Below, piece by piece: positions 53,299-62,053 of a stretch of 64,000 nt of DNA. The translations under genes were made by a program, and so were the position numbers. Position 1 is the stretch's first letter. The number at the start of each line of letters is the position of its first letter. The stretch is from NCBI RefSeq assembly GCF_016595435.1, contig NZ_JAENIJ010000018.1, positions 1 to 64,000 on the forward strand, written 5' to 3'. The stretch is from Luteolibacter pohnpeiensis (GTDB taxonomy: Bacteria > Verrucomicrobiota > Verrucomicrobiia > Verrucomicrobiales > Akkermansiaceae). The notes under the pieces are model-generated. The model saw only the letters and a list, made by a program, of their open reading frames with translations, did not search any database and had not been told where the DNA came from.

Positions 53299-53378
53299 CC
53301 AATACGGCGGCAAGGCGATGCGAAACAGTTTGGTATCGGTTGGCAACGATGGAGTTTCACAAGCATCCGCCGTATCGG
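53299..53378 (-). ncRNA. Y RNA 1 of the array, plain stem-loop without tRNA-like module
   Basis: 80 nt starting 4 nt after the rsr stop. Outer stem CCGATACGGCGG/CCGCCGTATTGG (12 bp, one G-U); an internal loop or ATGC/GCAT pairing; inner stem GAAAC/GTTTC; then a small apical ATCG/CGAT hairpin instead of a tRNA-like apex. Its 5' strand (GGCGGATGC..GAAACTCCATCG) lines up with the same strand of Y RNAs 2 and 3 (GCGAATGCC..GAACTACATCA), and the 3' side shares GTTTC..CTTG..CGCC. It may instead act only as an mRNA processing hairpin, but the shared motif favours a third Y RNA. Confidence 0.75.
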
Positions 53379-53382
53379 CAAA

Positions 53383-54957
53383 TCAGGCGATTTTCATTCG
53401 GGGGTTAAGAGGTTGATTTTCGATTTCGCGGATCCAGTGCAGGAGTCCGTCACCTCCAGCCGCGAAGCTGGCAATCAGACTGAAGACCTGATCACTGAAT
53501 CCGGCAATGTTGAGGATGTCTCTGCGATCCGGCGCTTGAGTCGTTAGATTCGGAACAAGATCGATGCAGACCAGTTTTGCCTTCGGATTGCGGTGCTTCA
53601 TCTGCTCCCATTCCGCGAGCATTTTGGTTCCACTTTTGCGATGAGGATCGGCCCACGATTCGTTATCAGAGATGAAGATCACCAAATCAGCCCGGTATCT
53701 TTCCGAATTCAGCTTTGCCAATGGCGCCGAACAGGACGTTCCACCGCCGCCGATATTGGCGAGCTTTTCCGCGTTCGTCATCACTGTGTCCCGTGCATTC
53801 AGTTGCAACTTCACGACATCGACTTCGAACGGTAAAACTCTCGCTTTGCGATTTTTGCGAAGCAGTGCTGCAGCGATCAGTCCCGCCACATCAATGCATC
53901 GGACTTTCGAACTTGCACCGCGACGGTAACCCGTGACGGGCATGTGCATCGAGCCTGAGACATCCGGACAGATCACGACATTTCCTGAAATCTCCGGCAC
54001 GTTTTGGAGAGCGATTTCCATCGCATCCTGCAGGGCATTGCAAAGCTTCAAGGGAACTTGGGAAGACGCATTCAGATAGGCGACCATCAATTGATAGGGA
54101 AACACCCTGGCTTTGCGGATTTGATCAGGATCGACCAAACGCTCCGCCAATTGGTCCACCAACTTTTCGTCTCGATACACGCCATGCCGGGCAAAGGTGT
54201 TGAGATTCATCCGTGTGGTTTGCCAGGAAGCTTTGGCTGCGATCACTGCCCATTCCTTCTCGCCCAGATCTTGTGCGGTGAGCATTTGGAAAGGAACGTC
54301 GGGCACGGCACCCTCTTTCTGCCTTTTCCACAACTCGAAATCGCGCAGGGAAGCAGGCAACTTTTCAAGTTCGTAAGGCTTGCCGATCAACCATGCATAA
54401 AATGCCTGGCGCGATGGATTTGCCGGATGCGGATGCACCATTTTGACGATGTCGACCAGGGACGGATCGTTGCCGATTGTTGCTTGGATCAATTGCCGAT
54501 CGCTTGCGTAGGCCAGCCATTGCCGGACCAAACGCTTCGGTGCCGAACCCAACGATTTCCGACCGGTGATGCCGGACCGGATAATTTGCACGAAGGTCCG
54601 AAGCATCCGGCCATTGTCGATGACCGATGGAAAAATCTCTGTCAAACGGTCCAGATCGCGAGTCGCCAAAACCGCGCAGAGCAAGGCCGGCATGTCCTTC
54701 ATGTAACCTTTGCGCCGGGCATACAGAGCTGTTTTCGCGAGGAAATCGACGTCGACCTGAGCGGCCAATTCCAGAACCCGGTCAAGCTGGGCCTCCGCAG
54801 CGGCATAGAACGTCGGAGTCAGGCATCCGGTAGCCGCCATGCGGGCAAGCGATGCTTCTGGAGAAAGCGAGTATGCTTCCGCGCCGGCATCATTGCGGGC
54901 ATTCGCGGGCGGCAGCAGCGAGCTGCGGAAAGAATGGAAGAGGTTCTTGTTTGCCAT
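53383..54957 (-). CDS. rsr: Ro60/Rsr ortholog (TROVE-domain RNA-binding protein), 524 aa
   Basis: Ring-shaped HEAT-repeat RNA-binding protein that binds misfolded RNA ends in its centre and Y RNA on its outside. The TROVE part covers about residues 20-330 (RMAATGCLTPTFYAAAEAQLD, then KTALYARRKGYMKDMPALL). A von Willebrand A-like domain follows with the metal site DVSGSM and later ISDNESWADPH. First gene of the minus-strand operon, 29 nt after the expected sigma-54 start point, and followed at once by the Y RNA array. Bacterial Rsr with Y RNA acts in rRNA maturation and RNA decay in the species studied. Confidence 0.95.
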   Translation of the reverse strand: MANKNLFHSFRSSLLPPANARNDAGAEAYSLSPEASLARMAATGCLTPTFYAAAEAQLDRVLELAAQVDVDFLAKTALYARRKGYMKDMPALLCAVLATRDLDRLTEIFPSVIDNGRMLRTFVQIIRSGITGRKSLGSAPKRLVRQWLAYASDRQLIQATIGNDPSLVDIVKMVHPHPANPSRQAFYAWLIGKPYELEKLPASLRDFELWKRQKEGAVPDVPFQMLTAQDLGEKEWAVIAAKASWQTTRMNLNTFARHGVYRDEKLVDQLAERLVDPDQIRKARVFPYQLMVAYLNASSQVPLKLCNALQDAMEIALQNVPEISGNVVICPDVSGSMHMPVTGYRRGASSKVRCIDVAGLIAAALLRKNRKARVLPFEVDVVKLQLNARDTVMTNAEKLANIGGGGTSCSAPLAKLNSERYRADLVIFISDNESWADPHRKSGTKMLAEWEQMKHRNPKAKLVCIDLVPNLTTQAPDRRDILNIAGFSDQVFSLIASFAAGGDGLLHWIREIENQPLNPRMKIA

Positions 54958-54996
54958 GATCGTGTTTCCGTTGTTTCAGCGGACATTCCCCTATTT

Positions 54997-55012
54997 GGCA
55001 CGGCATGGACCA
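54997..55012 (-). promoter_or_regulatory. candidate sigma-54 (-24/-12) promoter of the rsr operon
   Basis: On the minus strand the 16-mer TGGTCCATGCCGTGCC carries GG and GC ten bases apart, as in the TGGCAC-N5-TTGC consensus. The GC lies at 54998-54999, placing the transcription start near 54986, about 30 nt upstream of the rsr ATG. Sigma-54 dependence is expected because the divergent gene encodes RtcR. Confidence 0.65.
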
Positions 55013-55073
55013 ATTTCGCGAAGCAACGACCCAAACCATCCTAACTCGTTCTTTTTCTGAGCTTTGAAACTTT

Positions 55074-55085
55074 GAAAATATTTTC
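55074..55085. promoter_or_regulatory. 12-bp perfect palindrome in the rsr-rtcR gap
   Basis: GAAAATATTTTC is a perfect AT-rich palindrome between the inverted repeat at 55108 and the promoter at 54997. It could be a bend or a protein site; no family consensus is claimed. Confidence 0.4.
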
Positions 55086-55107
55086 ACGACAAGCTTTCAC
55101 GGAAATC

Positions 55108-55122
55108 AATTGCCGAGCAATT
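55108..55122. promoter_or_regulatory. inverted repeat, likely RtcR upstream activating site
   Basis: AATTGC-CGA-GCAATT is a perfect inverted repeat about 100 bp upstream of the -24 element and 25 bp before the rtcR start. This is the usual distance for an enhancer bound by a sigma-54 activator, and it could also allow autoregulation of rtcR. The regulator assignment is inferred from position. Confidence 0.55.
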
Positions 55123-55146
55123 ATCTTTTTCGCTACTCTTTTATCC

Positions 55147-56760
55147 ATGAAGCGAGTCCTCATCGGCATCCTCGGCACGAAACTCGACAGTGGCACGGAG
55201 CCGCATCGTTGGGACCGCTGGCGGCCGACGGTTTCCTTGTTTCAACACGAGGAATTGCTGTGGGATCGGCTGGAACTCATCGCCGAACCGAACTTTGGGA
55301 TCATTTCGAAGGTCGTCACTGACGATGTGGAAATGGTTTCCCCGGAAACTAAAGCAACCGTGCATCCGATCGATTTCGGCCGCGACCCGTGGGATTTGGA
55401 AAAAGTTTACGGCGTTCTTCATGACTGGGCGCGTGGCTACCCATTCGACACCGACAACGAGGAATATTTCATCCACATCACCACCGGCACCCACATTGCC
55501 CAGATTTCCCTCTTCCTTCTAAATGAGGCTGGCACGCTTCCTGGCAAACTGATCCAGAGTTCGCCACCACCTGCGATCAAATCCCGGAAACCACTTTCGG
55601 CCAGATATTCCGTCATTGATCTCGATCTTTCGAAGTACGATCAACTCAGTACTCGCTTCACCAAGGAGCAGGCCGAAGTAACGGCATTTCTGAAAAGTGG
55701 CATCGCGACTCGCAGCAGTGGCTTCAACCGATTGATCGATCGCATTGAGCAAGTCGCGCTGCGTTCCAAATCGCCCATTCTACTCACGGGTGCAACCGGC
55801 TCCGGCAAATCCCACCTTGCTCGGCGGATCTATGATTTGCGGCAACAGCGTGGCGGACTGAAAGGCGATTTTGTTGAGGTCAACTGCGCCACTCTAACAG
55901 GTGACACTGCAGCTTCCGCTTTATTCGGTCACGTCCGCGGATCATTCACCGGCGCCCAGAAAGATCGACCTGGTTTGCTCCGACAAGCCAACACTGGCAT
56001 GTTGTTTCTTGATGAAATCGGCGAACTCGGGCTCGACGAACAGGCGATGCTTTTGCGTGCTCTGGAGGATAAAACCTTCCTGCCAGTGGGAGCGGACACG
56101 CCGGTCAAAAGCGACTTCCAACTGATCGCCGGCACGAACCGTGACCTCCGGGAAGCCGTGGCTCGTGGAACCTTTCGCGAGGACTTGTTGGCACGCATTC
56201 ATCTGTGGACTTTCGCACTTCCGAGTTTGGCAGAGCGGCGCGAGGACATTGCGCCGAACCTTGATTTCGAGCTCGATCGTTTCGGCCGCGAACAGGGCCA
56301 GCGCGCAAGTTTTAATAAAGAAGCCCGCATGCAGTTTTTGAAATTCGCCGAGGCACCGAGCACCCCCTGGCGCGGCAATTTCCGCGACCTGAATGCCGCC
56401 GTCACGCGCATGGCAACCCTCGCACCGCGTGGCCGTATCCGGGTTGAAGAAGTGGATGAAGAAATCCAGCGCCTTGAGGAAAGCTGGCATCGACCCAAAG
56501 AAAAAACGACCAGTCAGGATTCGATAGACCTAACAGAAGTCTTATCCCCAGAGATTCTAACAGAAAGTGATGAGTTTGATCTTGTGCAACTCCGATACGT
56601 CATCAGCATATGCCTTAAATCCGCAACCATTTCAGAGGCTGGACGTGAAATTTTCAACCGTTCACGGGAAAAACGTGCCGTTCGAAACGATGCGGATCGT
56701 TTGAAAAAGTATCTCGCAAAGTTCCGGTTAGAATTTTCTGAAATTCGCAAAATGGGTTGA
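55147..56760 (+). CDS. rtcR: sigma-54-dependent transcriptional activator RtcR, 537 aa
   Basis: Switches on the rtc operon. Residues 1-170 are the RtcR/CARF-type sensor (MKRVLIGILGTKLDSG, with WDRWRPTVSLFQHEEL). The AAA+ core follows: Walker A LTGATGSGKSHLARRIYD, the sigma-54 contact loop GSFTGAQ (Ser in place of the usual Ala) and Walker B LFLDEIGELGLDEQAMLLRALED. The C-terminus ends in FDLVQLRYVISICLKSATISEAGREIF, typical of RtcR. Family work suggests the CARF part senses RNA ends or tRNA fragments. ATG 55147 is chosen over the upstream frame from 55072 because the first beta strand begins there. Confidence 0.95.
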   Translation: MKRVLIGILGTKLDSGTEPHRWDRWRPTVSLFQHEELLWDRLELIAEPNFGIISKVVTDDVEMVSPETKATVHPIDFGRDPWDLEKVYGVLHDWARGYPFDTDNEEYFIHITTGTHIAQISLFLLNEAGTLPGKLIQSSPPPAIKSRKPLSARYSVIDLDLSKYDQLSTRFTKEQAEVTAFLKSGIATRSSGFNRLIDRIEQVALRSKSPILLTGATGSGKSHLARRIYDLRQQRGGLKGDFVEVNCATLTGDTAASALFGHVRGSFTGAQKDRPGLLRQANTGMLFLDEIGELGLDEQAMLLRALEDKTFLPVGADTPVKSDFQLIAGTNRDLREAVARGTFREDLLARIHLWTFALPSLAERREDIAPNLDFELDRFGREQGQRASFNKEARMQFLKFAEAPSTPWRGNFRDLNAAVTRMATLAPRGRIRVEEVDEEIQRLEESWHRPKEKTTSQDSIDLTEVLSPEILTESDEFDLVQLRYVISICLKSATISEAGREIFNRSREKRAVRNDADRLKKYLAKFRLEFSEIRKMG

Positions 56761-56795
56761 ATAATTCGAACCCAACGATCGTTCCACCCTATGTT

Positions 56796-57122
56796 ATGAA
56801 AACGATCCATATCCTCGCTCTCGGAGCTACCCTCAGCTTGACAACCGTCATCGCCAATGCAGCTCCCCACGATAACCGTTACGATCAAAATTATCGTGCG
56901 GAACCTTATCAAAAGGAGAGAAAACCAGCCCCTAGAAAGCACATCTCGATCGAAACCAAAGCCCAAATCCGCCTCCGCGAACTTGGATACTATAGAGGTG
57001 CAATTGACGGTGACTTCGGTCCTCAATCGACCCGTGCCCTCGTCCGTTATCAACGCGACCACCGCCTGCCAGCCACCGCACGCCTTGATACCCGCACCCT
57101 GCGCAGCCTCAAATTGAGCTAA
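56796..57122 (+). CDS. secreted peptidoglycan-binding domain protein, 108 aa
   Basis: Signal peptide (IHILALGATLSLTTVIANA) and a basic linker precede a PG_binding_1 domain at about residues 55-105: QIRLRELGYYRGAIDGDFGPQSTRALVRYQRDHRLP, the usual helix-loop-helix of cell-wall hydrolases. No catalytic domain is attached. The ATG at 56796 starts the signal peptide. It is 35 nt after rtcR on the same strand, followed by a terminator. Confidence 0.85.
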   Translation: MKTIHILALGATLSLTTVIANAAPHDNRYDQNYRAEPYQKERKPAPRKHISIETKAQIRLRELGYYRGAIDGDFGPQSTRALVRYQRDHRLPATARLDTRTLRSLKLS

Positions 57123-57152
57123 TGCCGGCACATTCACTTCCCCTCAAAAAAT

Positions 57153-57186
57153 CCCGCCCGATCGATATGGTCCGGCGGGTTTTTTA
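57153..57186 (+). terminator. Rho-independent terminator after the peptidoglycan-binding gene
   Basis: Stem CCCGCC / GGCGGG (57153-57158 and 57174-57179) followed by six T residues. Confidence 0.85.
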
Positions 57187-57237
57187 TAGCTTGGTATTGG
57201 ACGTTAGACCCGTGTTGTTTAAGGATGTCGCATCGCC

Positions 57238-59934
57238 TTGCCCAACCCCGAAGACATTCAAACCTTTCTCAGCGAATCGCGATGGAAAGACCGCTTTGAC
57301 GACGAAATTCTCGCCGTTGCCCAGTCATTTGTCGGGAAGGTCAAAAATCTGCAAATAGATCCAGTGATGGATGACGGTGCCCACCTGTCCGCCACGATTG
57401 CGGGTGAAGAAACCGAGATCGATTGGTGGCAAACCAACGGAGTTTCAGATTTCGAAACCAGCTGCAGCTGTGAGCTCGGCTCGTTTTGCCATCACTCTGC
57501 CGCATTGCTTCTGCGGGCGGCGAAGGAGCGGGATGCCTCACGATTGATTGGCAAATCCAGCCCCACTCAACTCGCCGCCACTCTCCCAAGCGCGAGAGAT
57601 CTTCTAAAAAATCCACCGCCGGACCTGGAGAGGATTTCATTCGAGCCGAGATTCGAACTGCGAGTCACCCGCGAGCCCACCGATCGGCAAATCCAGCTTC
57701 TGCTCAAATCGCTCGGCCAAAAAGAACCCGATTTCTGGATCAGTGCGGAAGCAACGGTCATCTACGGAAAACATCGTAGCTCACTACGCTCAGCCGCCCC
57801 CGATTGGGTAAGCCCAATCACGCTGGAAAATGGCCAACCAGCTCTGATCCAGCACGATTCCGGAGCCGAAGCCGCAGCCGCACAACAACTCCGCGACACT
57901 GGGCTTTCCTCCCTGCAATCGAACTCCTCCTGGCGGTTTTTGCTACAGCAGAAATCCGGCGGGACGAAGACGCCAGATCGCTGGTTCCCTGACCCCGGCC
58001 GTGTTCCCATCGACGCTTTCTGGCATCAGTTCCGCGGTGAAATGGTGGAGCGCTTGGAGCTGGCCGGGTGGAATGTCATCGTGGCTGACAACGTTGGGCA
58101 TCGGGTTCACCAAGCAGATCCCGAACGCTGGACCAATTCCCTTTCACCCGGAGATGGCGGTTGGTTCAGCCTTTCTGTCGGTTTCGATGTCGGCGGCAAG
58201 AGATATGACCTGCTTCCGATTCTCGCTGAATTGTTAGAAAATGATTTTCTCGAAGAAACTCTGGATCGACCGGACAATGGACACGTGTATGCCCCGCTGC
58301 CTGATGGGGATGCGCTCCGCCTGCCAATCGGCAGAGTCCGGCGGATTCTGCATCATTTAGCTGCACTGATCGACCCCAAGTTTCCGGACCGGGCTCGCCT
58401 TCATGCCTTGGATGCGGTCGCGCTAGCCGGGCTCGGCGAGCTTGGTTTGGGAACACCTCCGGATCTGTTAGAATTAGCCGGAAAACTCGCTGATTTTTCA
58501 GGCATTGATCCGATCGATCCCGCCGAAGGAGTTCAAGCGACATTGCGCGACTACCAGCTCGCCGGCTTCCGCTGGATGCAATTTCTCGCAAGGCATGGCC
58601 TGCATGGAATTCTGGCTGACGACATGGGGCTTGGAAAAACCCTGCAAACTCTCACTCACATACTAACCGAGAAGTCATCCGGTGCCTCGCGCGGTCTTCC
58701 TACATTGGTGATTGCCCCGACTTCGGTGGTTCCGAACTGGCGGGCAGAAGCGACCAAGTTCACCCCAGATCTACGCGTGCTCGTGCTGAATGGCCCTGAG
58801 CGGAAAAAATATTTCCGCTCGATTCCCCATGCGGATCTTGTGCTCACGTCTTTCGCATTGCTCCAACGCGACATTGATAAACTTCGGGCTTATCCGTTTC
58901 ACCTCGTTGTCCTGGATGAAGCCCAGCACATCAAAAACCCTCGGTCCAAGGTTGCGCAAGCTGCGTGCAAATTGGATAGCAGTCATCGACTCTGCCTTTC
59001 TGGAACTCCCGTCGAAAATCATCTGGGGGAATTCTGGAGTTTGATGAAGTTTTTGATCCCGGGCTTCCTTGGAACGGAAGACGCGTTCAACACCCGATTC
59101 CGCAAGCCGATCGAAAAAGATGGCGACATGGAAAGAAATGAACTGCTGAAGGAACGCGTTGCCCCGCTCATCCTGCGGCGCACCAAAGACCAGGTAGCCA
59201 AGGAGCTGCCGCCGAAAACCGAACTCGTTCACTTGATCGAGCTTCATACCGCTCAGAAGGATCTTTACGAGACGGTGCGCGCCACCATGGATAAACGCGT
59301 GCGCGAAGCCATTGCCGCCAGAGGAATCGAGCAGTCACAGATTGTGTTCCTGGATGCCTTGCTTAAATTGCGTCAAATCTGCTGCGATCCGCGACTTCTC
59401 CCCGATGATTTCAGCAATGAAGTTCACGAATCGGCCAAGCTGGATTATCTAACAGATCTACTCGCCACACTGATCGAAGAAGGACGCCGCATTCTTTTGT
59501 TTTCCCAATTCACCACCATGTTGGCTCTTATTGAGCAGCATCTGATTCGCAAAAACGTCGCTTATCTCAAGCTCACCGGAGGTTCAAAAGATCGCGGCAA
59601 ACTGGTCGAGGATTTCCAGTCAGGCAAAATCCCGGTCTTCCTTATATCTCTCAAGGCAGGTGGCACCGGGTTGAATCTAACAGCTGCTGATACGGTCATT
59701 CATTACGATCCTTGGTGGAACCCAGCCGCTGAAGCGCAAGCGACGGACCGCGCCTATCGGATCGGCCAAGACAAGCCGGTATTTGTTCACAAACTCCTGT
59801 GCCAGGAAACCGTTGAAGAACGAATCCACAAACTGCAGCAGGAGAAGGCGAAACTTGCTGCGGGACTCCTAGCCAATGCAGACATCTCCGCGCGACTCGA
59901 TGCAGCAGCAGTGCGCTTGCTTCTGGATAAGTAA
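57238..59934 (+). CDS. SNF2/SWI2-type helicase with SWIM zinc finger, 898 aa
   Basis: DNA-dependent ATPase of the Snf2 family (HepA/RapA-like). The N-terminus has a SWIM-type finger (SCSCELGSFCHHSAALLL, about residues 72-90). The helicase core starts near residue 430: LRDYQLAGFRWMQ, Walker A ADDMGLGKTLQTL, VLDEAQHIKN, CLSGTPVEN. The second lobe has LLFSQFTTMLALIEQ, FLISLKAGGTGLNLT and DRAYRIGQ. The TTG at 57238 is the only reasonable start. Likely a chromatin or transcription remodeller; the partner is unknown. Confidence 0.92.
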   Translation: MPNPEDIQTFLSESRWKDRFDDEILAVAQSFVGKVKNLQIDPVMDDGAHLSATIAGEETEIDWWQTNGVSDFETSCSCELGSFCHHSAALLLRAAKERDASRLIGKSSPTQLAATLPSARDLLKNPPPDLERISFEPRFELRVTREPTDRQIQLLLKSLGQKEPDFWISAEATVIYGKHRSSLRSAAPDWVSPITLENGQPALIQHDSGAEAAAAQQLRDTGLSSLQSNSSWRFLLQQKSGGTKTPDRWFPDPGRVPIDAFWHQFRGEMVERLELAGWNVIVADNVGHRVHQADPERWTNSLSPGDGGWFSLSVGFDVGGKRYDLLPILAELLENDFLEETLDRPDNGHVYAPLPDGDALRLPIGRVRRILHHLAALIDPKFPDRARLHALDAVALAGLGELGLGTPPDLLELAGKLADFSGIDPIDPAEGVQATLRDYQLAGFRWMQFLARHGLHGILADDMGLGKTLQTLTHILTEKSSGASRGLPTLVIAPTSVVPNWRAEATKFTPDLRVLVLNGPERKKYFRSIPHADLVLTSFALLQRDIDKLRAYPFHLVVLDEAQHIKNPRSKVAQAACKLDSSHRLCLSGTPVENHLGEFWSLMKFLIPGFLGTEDAFNTRFRKPIEKDGDMERNELLKERVAPLILRRTKDQVAKELPPKTELVHLIELHTAQKDLYETVRATMDKRVREAIAARGIEQSQIVFLDALLKLRQICCDPRLLPDDFSNEVHESAKLDYLTDLLATLIEEGRRILLFSQFTTMLALIEQHLIRKNVAYLKLTGGSKDRGKLVEDFQSGKIPVFLISLKAGGTGLNLTAADTVIHYDPWWNPAAEAQATDRAYRIGQDKPVFVHKLLCQETVEERIHKLQQEKAKLAAGLLANADISARLDAAAVRLLLDK

Positions 59935-59944
59935 CGGATCGAGT

Positions 59945-60976
59945 TTAGCGGAGGAGTGGCCGCCACCAATTTTCATGCTCGAGATACCACTGCACCGTGG
60001 AACGAAAGGCATCCGACGGACTCTGCCTTGGTTTCCATCCAAGCTCGCGACGTATTTTCGATGAATCAATCGCATAGCGAAAATCGTGACCAGGCCGATC
60101 GTTCACGAACTGAATTTGATTGGCATATGAAAGCCCGTTGTTAGAAGGATGGAGCTCATCCAGATGCTGACATAAATTTCTAACAAGATCGATATTCCGC
60201 CATTCCGCATTGGCTCCGATCAAATAGGTTTCACCGCAAATTCCACGCTCGGCGACTGCTAACAAGCCTTCGCAATGATCCTCGACATGGATCCAATCGC
60301 GGACATTCATCCCATCACCATAAATCGGAATCGATTTACCGCTGATCGCATTGATGATCGCCAATGGAATCAATTTTTCCGGATACTGACGTGGACCATG
60401 GTTATTTGCGCAGTTGGTTACGATCGCCGGTAAACCATAAGTGTCATGCCAGGAACGGACCAAATGATCACTCGCTGCCTTACTTGCGGAGTAGGGCGAG
60501 TGTGGGTCATAGCAGCTCGATTCCGAAAAACTGCCAGCCTCGCCCAACGAGCCGAAAACTTCATCCGTAGATACGTGGATGAATCGAAATGCCGCCTTCC
60601 TCTCTGCTGTTAGATTTTCCCAGAAATGCAACGTCGCTTGCAATAGAACCGCCGTCCCGACGACATTCGTCTGCACGAAATCGAGAGGAGCATGGATTGA
60701 ACGATCCACATGACTTTCCGCCGCCAGATGAAAAACTGTGTCTGGCATAAACGAGGAAAACGCCTGATTCATGGCTGCAGCATCAGCAATGTCAGCTTGG
60801 AGAAACTCGTAGTTCGGGTGAGCTGCCACATCGTCCAGAGATCTTAGATTCCCGGCGTAGGTCAGTTTATCGATATTCAGAACGCGGTGACCTTTGCCAA
60901 GAAGATGCCTCACCAGATTGGAGCCGATAAATCCAGCGCCACCGGTCACAATCGATTTTGGAGAATTCACCGACAT
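59945..60976 (-). CDS. rfbB: dTDP-glucose 4,6-dehydratase
   Basis: Extended short-chain dehydrogenase that makes dTDP-4-keto-6-deoxyglucose, on the way to rhamnose and other deoxysugars. The 343-residue protein shows the NAD loop TGGAGFIGSNLVRHLL, the family stretch AAESHVDRSIHAP, the active-site HVSTDEVFGSLG (Thr-Asp-Glu) and the YSASKAASDH Tyr-Lys pair. Convergent with the helicase gene, with 10 nt between stops. Other rml genes are not in the window. Confidence 0.95.
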   Translation of the reverse strand: MSVNSPKSIVTGGAGFIGSNLVRHLLGKGHRVLNIDKLTYAGNLRSLDDVAAHPNYEFLQADIADAAAMNQAFSSFMPDTVFHLAAESHVDRSIHAPLDFVQTNVVGTAVLLQATLHFWENLTAERKAAFRFIHVSTDEVFGSLGEAGSFSESSCYDPHSPYSASKAASDHLVRSWHDTYGLPAIVTNCANNHGPRQYPEKLIPLAIINAISGKSIPIYGDGMNVRDWIHVEDHCEGLLAVAERGICGETYLIGANAEWRNIDLVRNLCQHLDELHPSNNGLSYANQIQFVNDRPGHDFRYAIDSSKIRRELGWKPRQSPSDAFRSTVQWYLEHENWWRPLLR

Positions 60977-61192
60977 GATTCATAGCCGTCCGATCAGCAG
61001 ATGGCCTGTATCCAATCACGCGATTTCCTCCTGATTTCGCAAGCCCGATCTCAACGATTTAGCCTTCAGAGCAAACTAACCAACGCGGCAAGAATGATTT
61101 CATTTCAATAACGCCGCATAGGACACCATGAAGAGATCACTCATTCTTGCCAGCGATCGGCTCCGCGCTTTTTTCGCCTCAAACATGCTCCG

Positions 61193-62053
61193 TCATTCCT
61201 TCACTGAGCACTCTTTCACCACTTGTTCCCAGGTGAAAGATTGGTGCAGCATATCCGCAAGGAAACCATTCTTCGCAGATAATTTGGTGACATGTTTCAG
61301 AGCATCCAAGTTTTCAAATCGGCTGAACAATTTTCGACGAATGGTTTCTTTGGGAACCACTTTAACACCGTATCCTTCGGGCTGATTCGCCGACCAAAAG
61401 CGAACAGAGGTTTGGTCCTGACCAAGAAACACCACTGAATGACCACGCTCCTTGCCGCCGATTTCATCGGTCCACCAAATCTTCATGAAGTCGCCCGGCT
61501 GCGCTTGGGTGTAATCAGTGAAATTCCTGCCGCACTTCAGTTCCTGAAATAATTTTGCAGTGCCTGGGCCATTCGCATTCCATCGACCGAATACTAGTTC
61601 CCCATCCTTCACACCAAGGTCTGCAAGCCGTTGCAGCGCATCTGTCGATAGCGTCACGTTGCCGCCTTTGCGCAGCATCTCGATCGTTCTGAGAAAAACC
61701 ACATAAGTGGCGCCGGAACAAAAAGTTGCCTTCGTCCCCTTGAGGTCTTCCTGGATGACGCCGTCTTGGATTGTCACATGAGAGGCCAATCGATCGACCG
61801 CCGTTTGCGAAGCATCATAGCCTTTTCCGCTAGGCATGGTTTTGAGCGCTTCAAGAACATAGCGATTCAACCCGGCTGGTTCAGCAGCCCATGAGCTCGA
61901 TAATCCAAAAGCAACTCCGCTAACGATCAGAACGATCGACATCAGCACTCTCCAGTAATGACCGAAACCTTGTTTCACAACACGACCATTTCTAACTTCA
62001 GAACACCGATATTTCAATGCCTTATCCGGGTTCGAGTTGTGACTCGAGAACAT
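61193..62053 (-). CDS. secreted papain-fold (NlpC/P60- or CHAP-like) protein, 286 aa
   Basis: The N-terminus includes a hydrophobic export segment (MSIVLIVSGVAFGLSSSWAAEP); starting there (61942) gives 249 aa, and the longer ATG start overlaps the previous gene by 32 nt. The mature part shows a possible cysteine peptidase set: Cys in ATFCSGATYVVFLR, then QAQPGDFMKIWWTDE and His in RGHSVVFLG, the order seen in NlpC/P60 and CHAP amidases. No close family is recognised. A wall-modifying or toxin-like role is possible. About 215 nt upstream of rfbB no gene is seen (60977-61192). Confidence 0.6.
   Translation of the reverse strand: MFSSHNSNPDKALKYRCSEVRNGRVVKQGFGHYWRVLMSIVLIVSGVAFGLSSSWAAEPAGLNRYVLEALKTMPSGKGYDASQTAVDRLASHVTIQDGVIQEDLKGTKATFCSGATYVVFLRTIEMLRKGGNVTLSTDALQRLADLGVKDGELVFGRWNANGPGTAKLFQELKCGRNFTDYTQAQPGDFMKIWWTDEIGGKERGHSVVFLGQDQTSVRFWSANQPEGYGVKVVPKETIRRKLFSRFENLDALKHVTKLSAKNGFLADMLHQSFTWEQVVKECSVKE

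Noticed and set aside
54995-55012. Sigma-54 promoter facing rtcR (TGGCAC on the plus strand)
   Set aside because: The -24-like TGGCAC is present, but no GC lies at the -12 place; the same bases fit better on the minus strand for rsr.
61128-61385. Small plus-strand gene upstream of the helicase-like region
   Set aside because: Mostly antisense to the NlpC-like gene, and its composition looks like a shadow.
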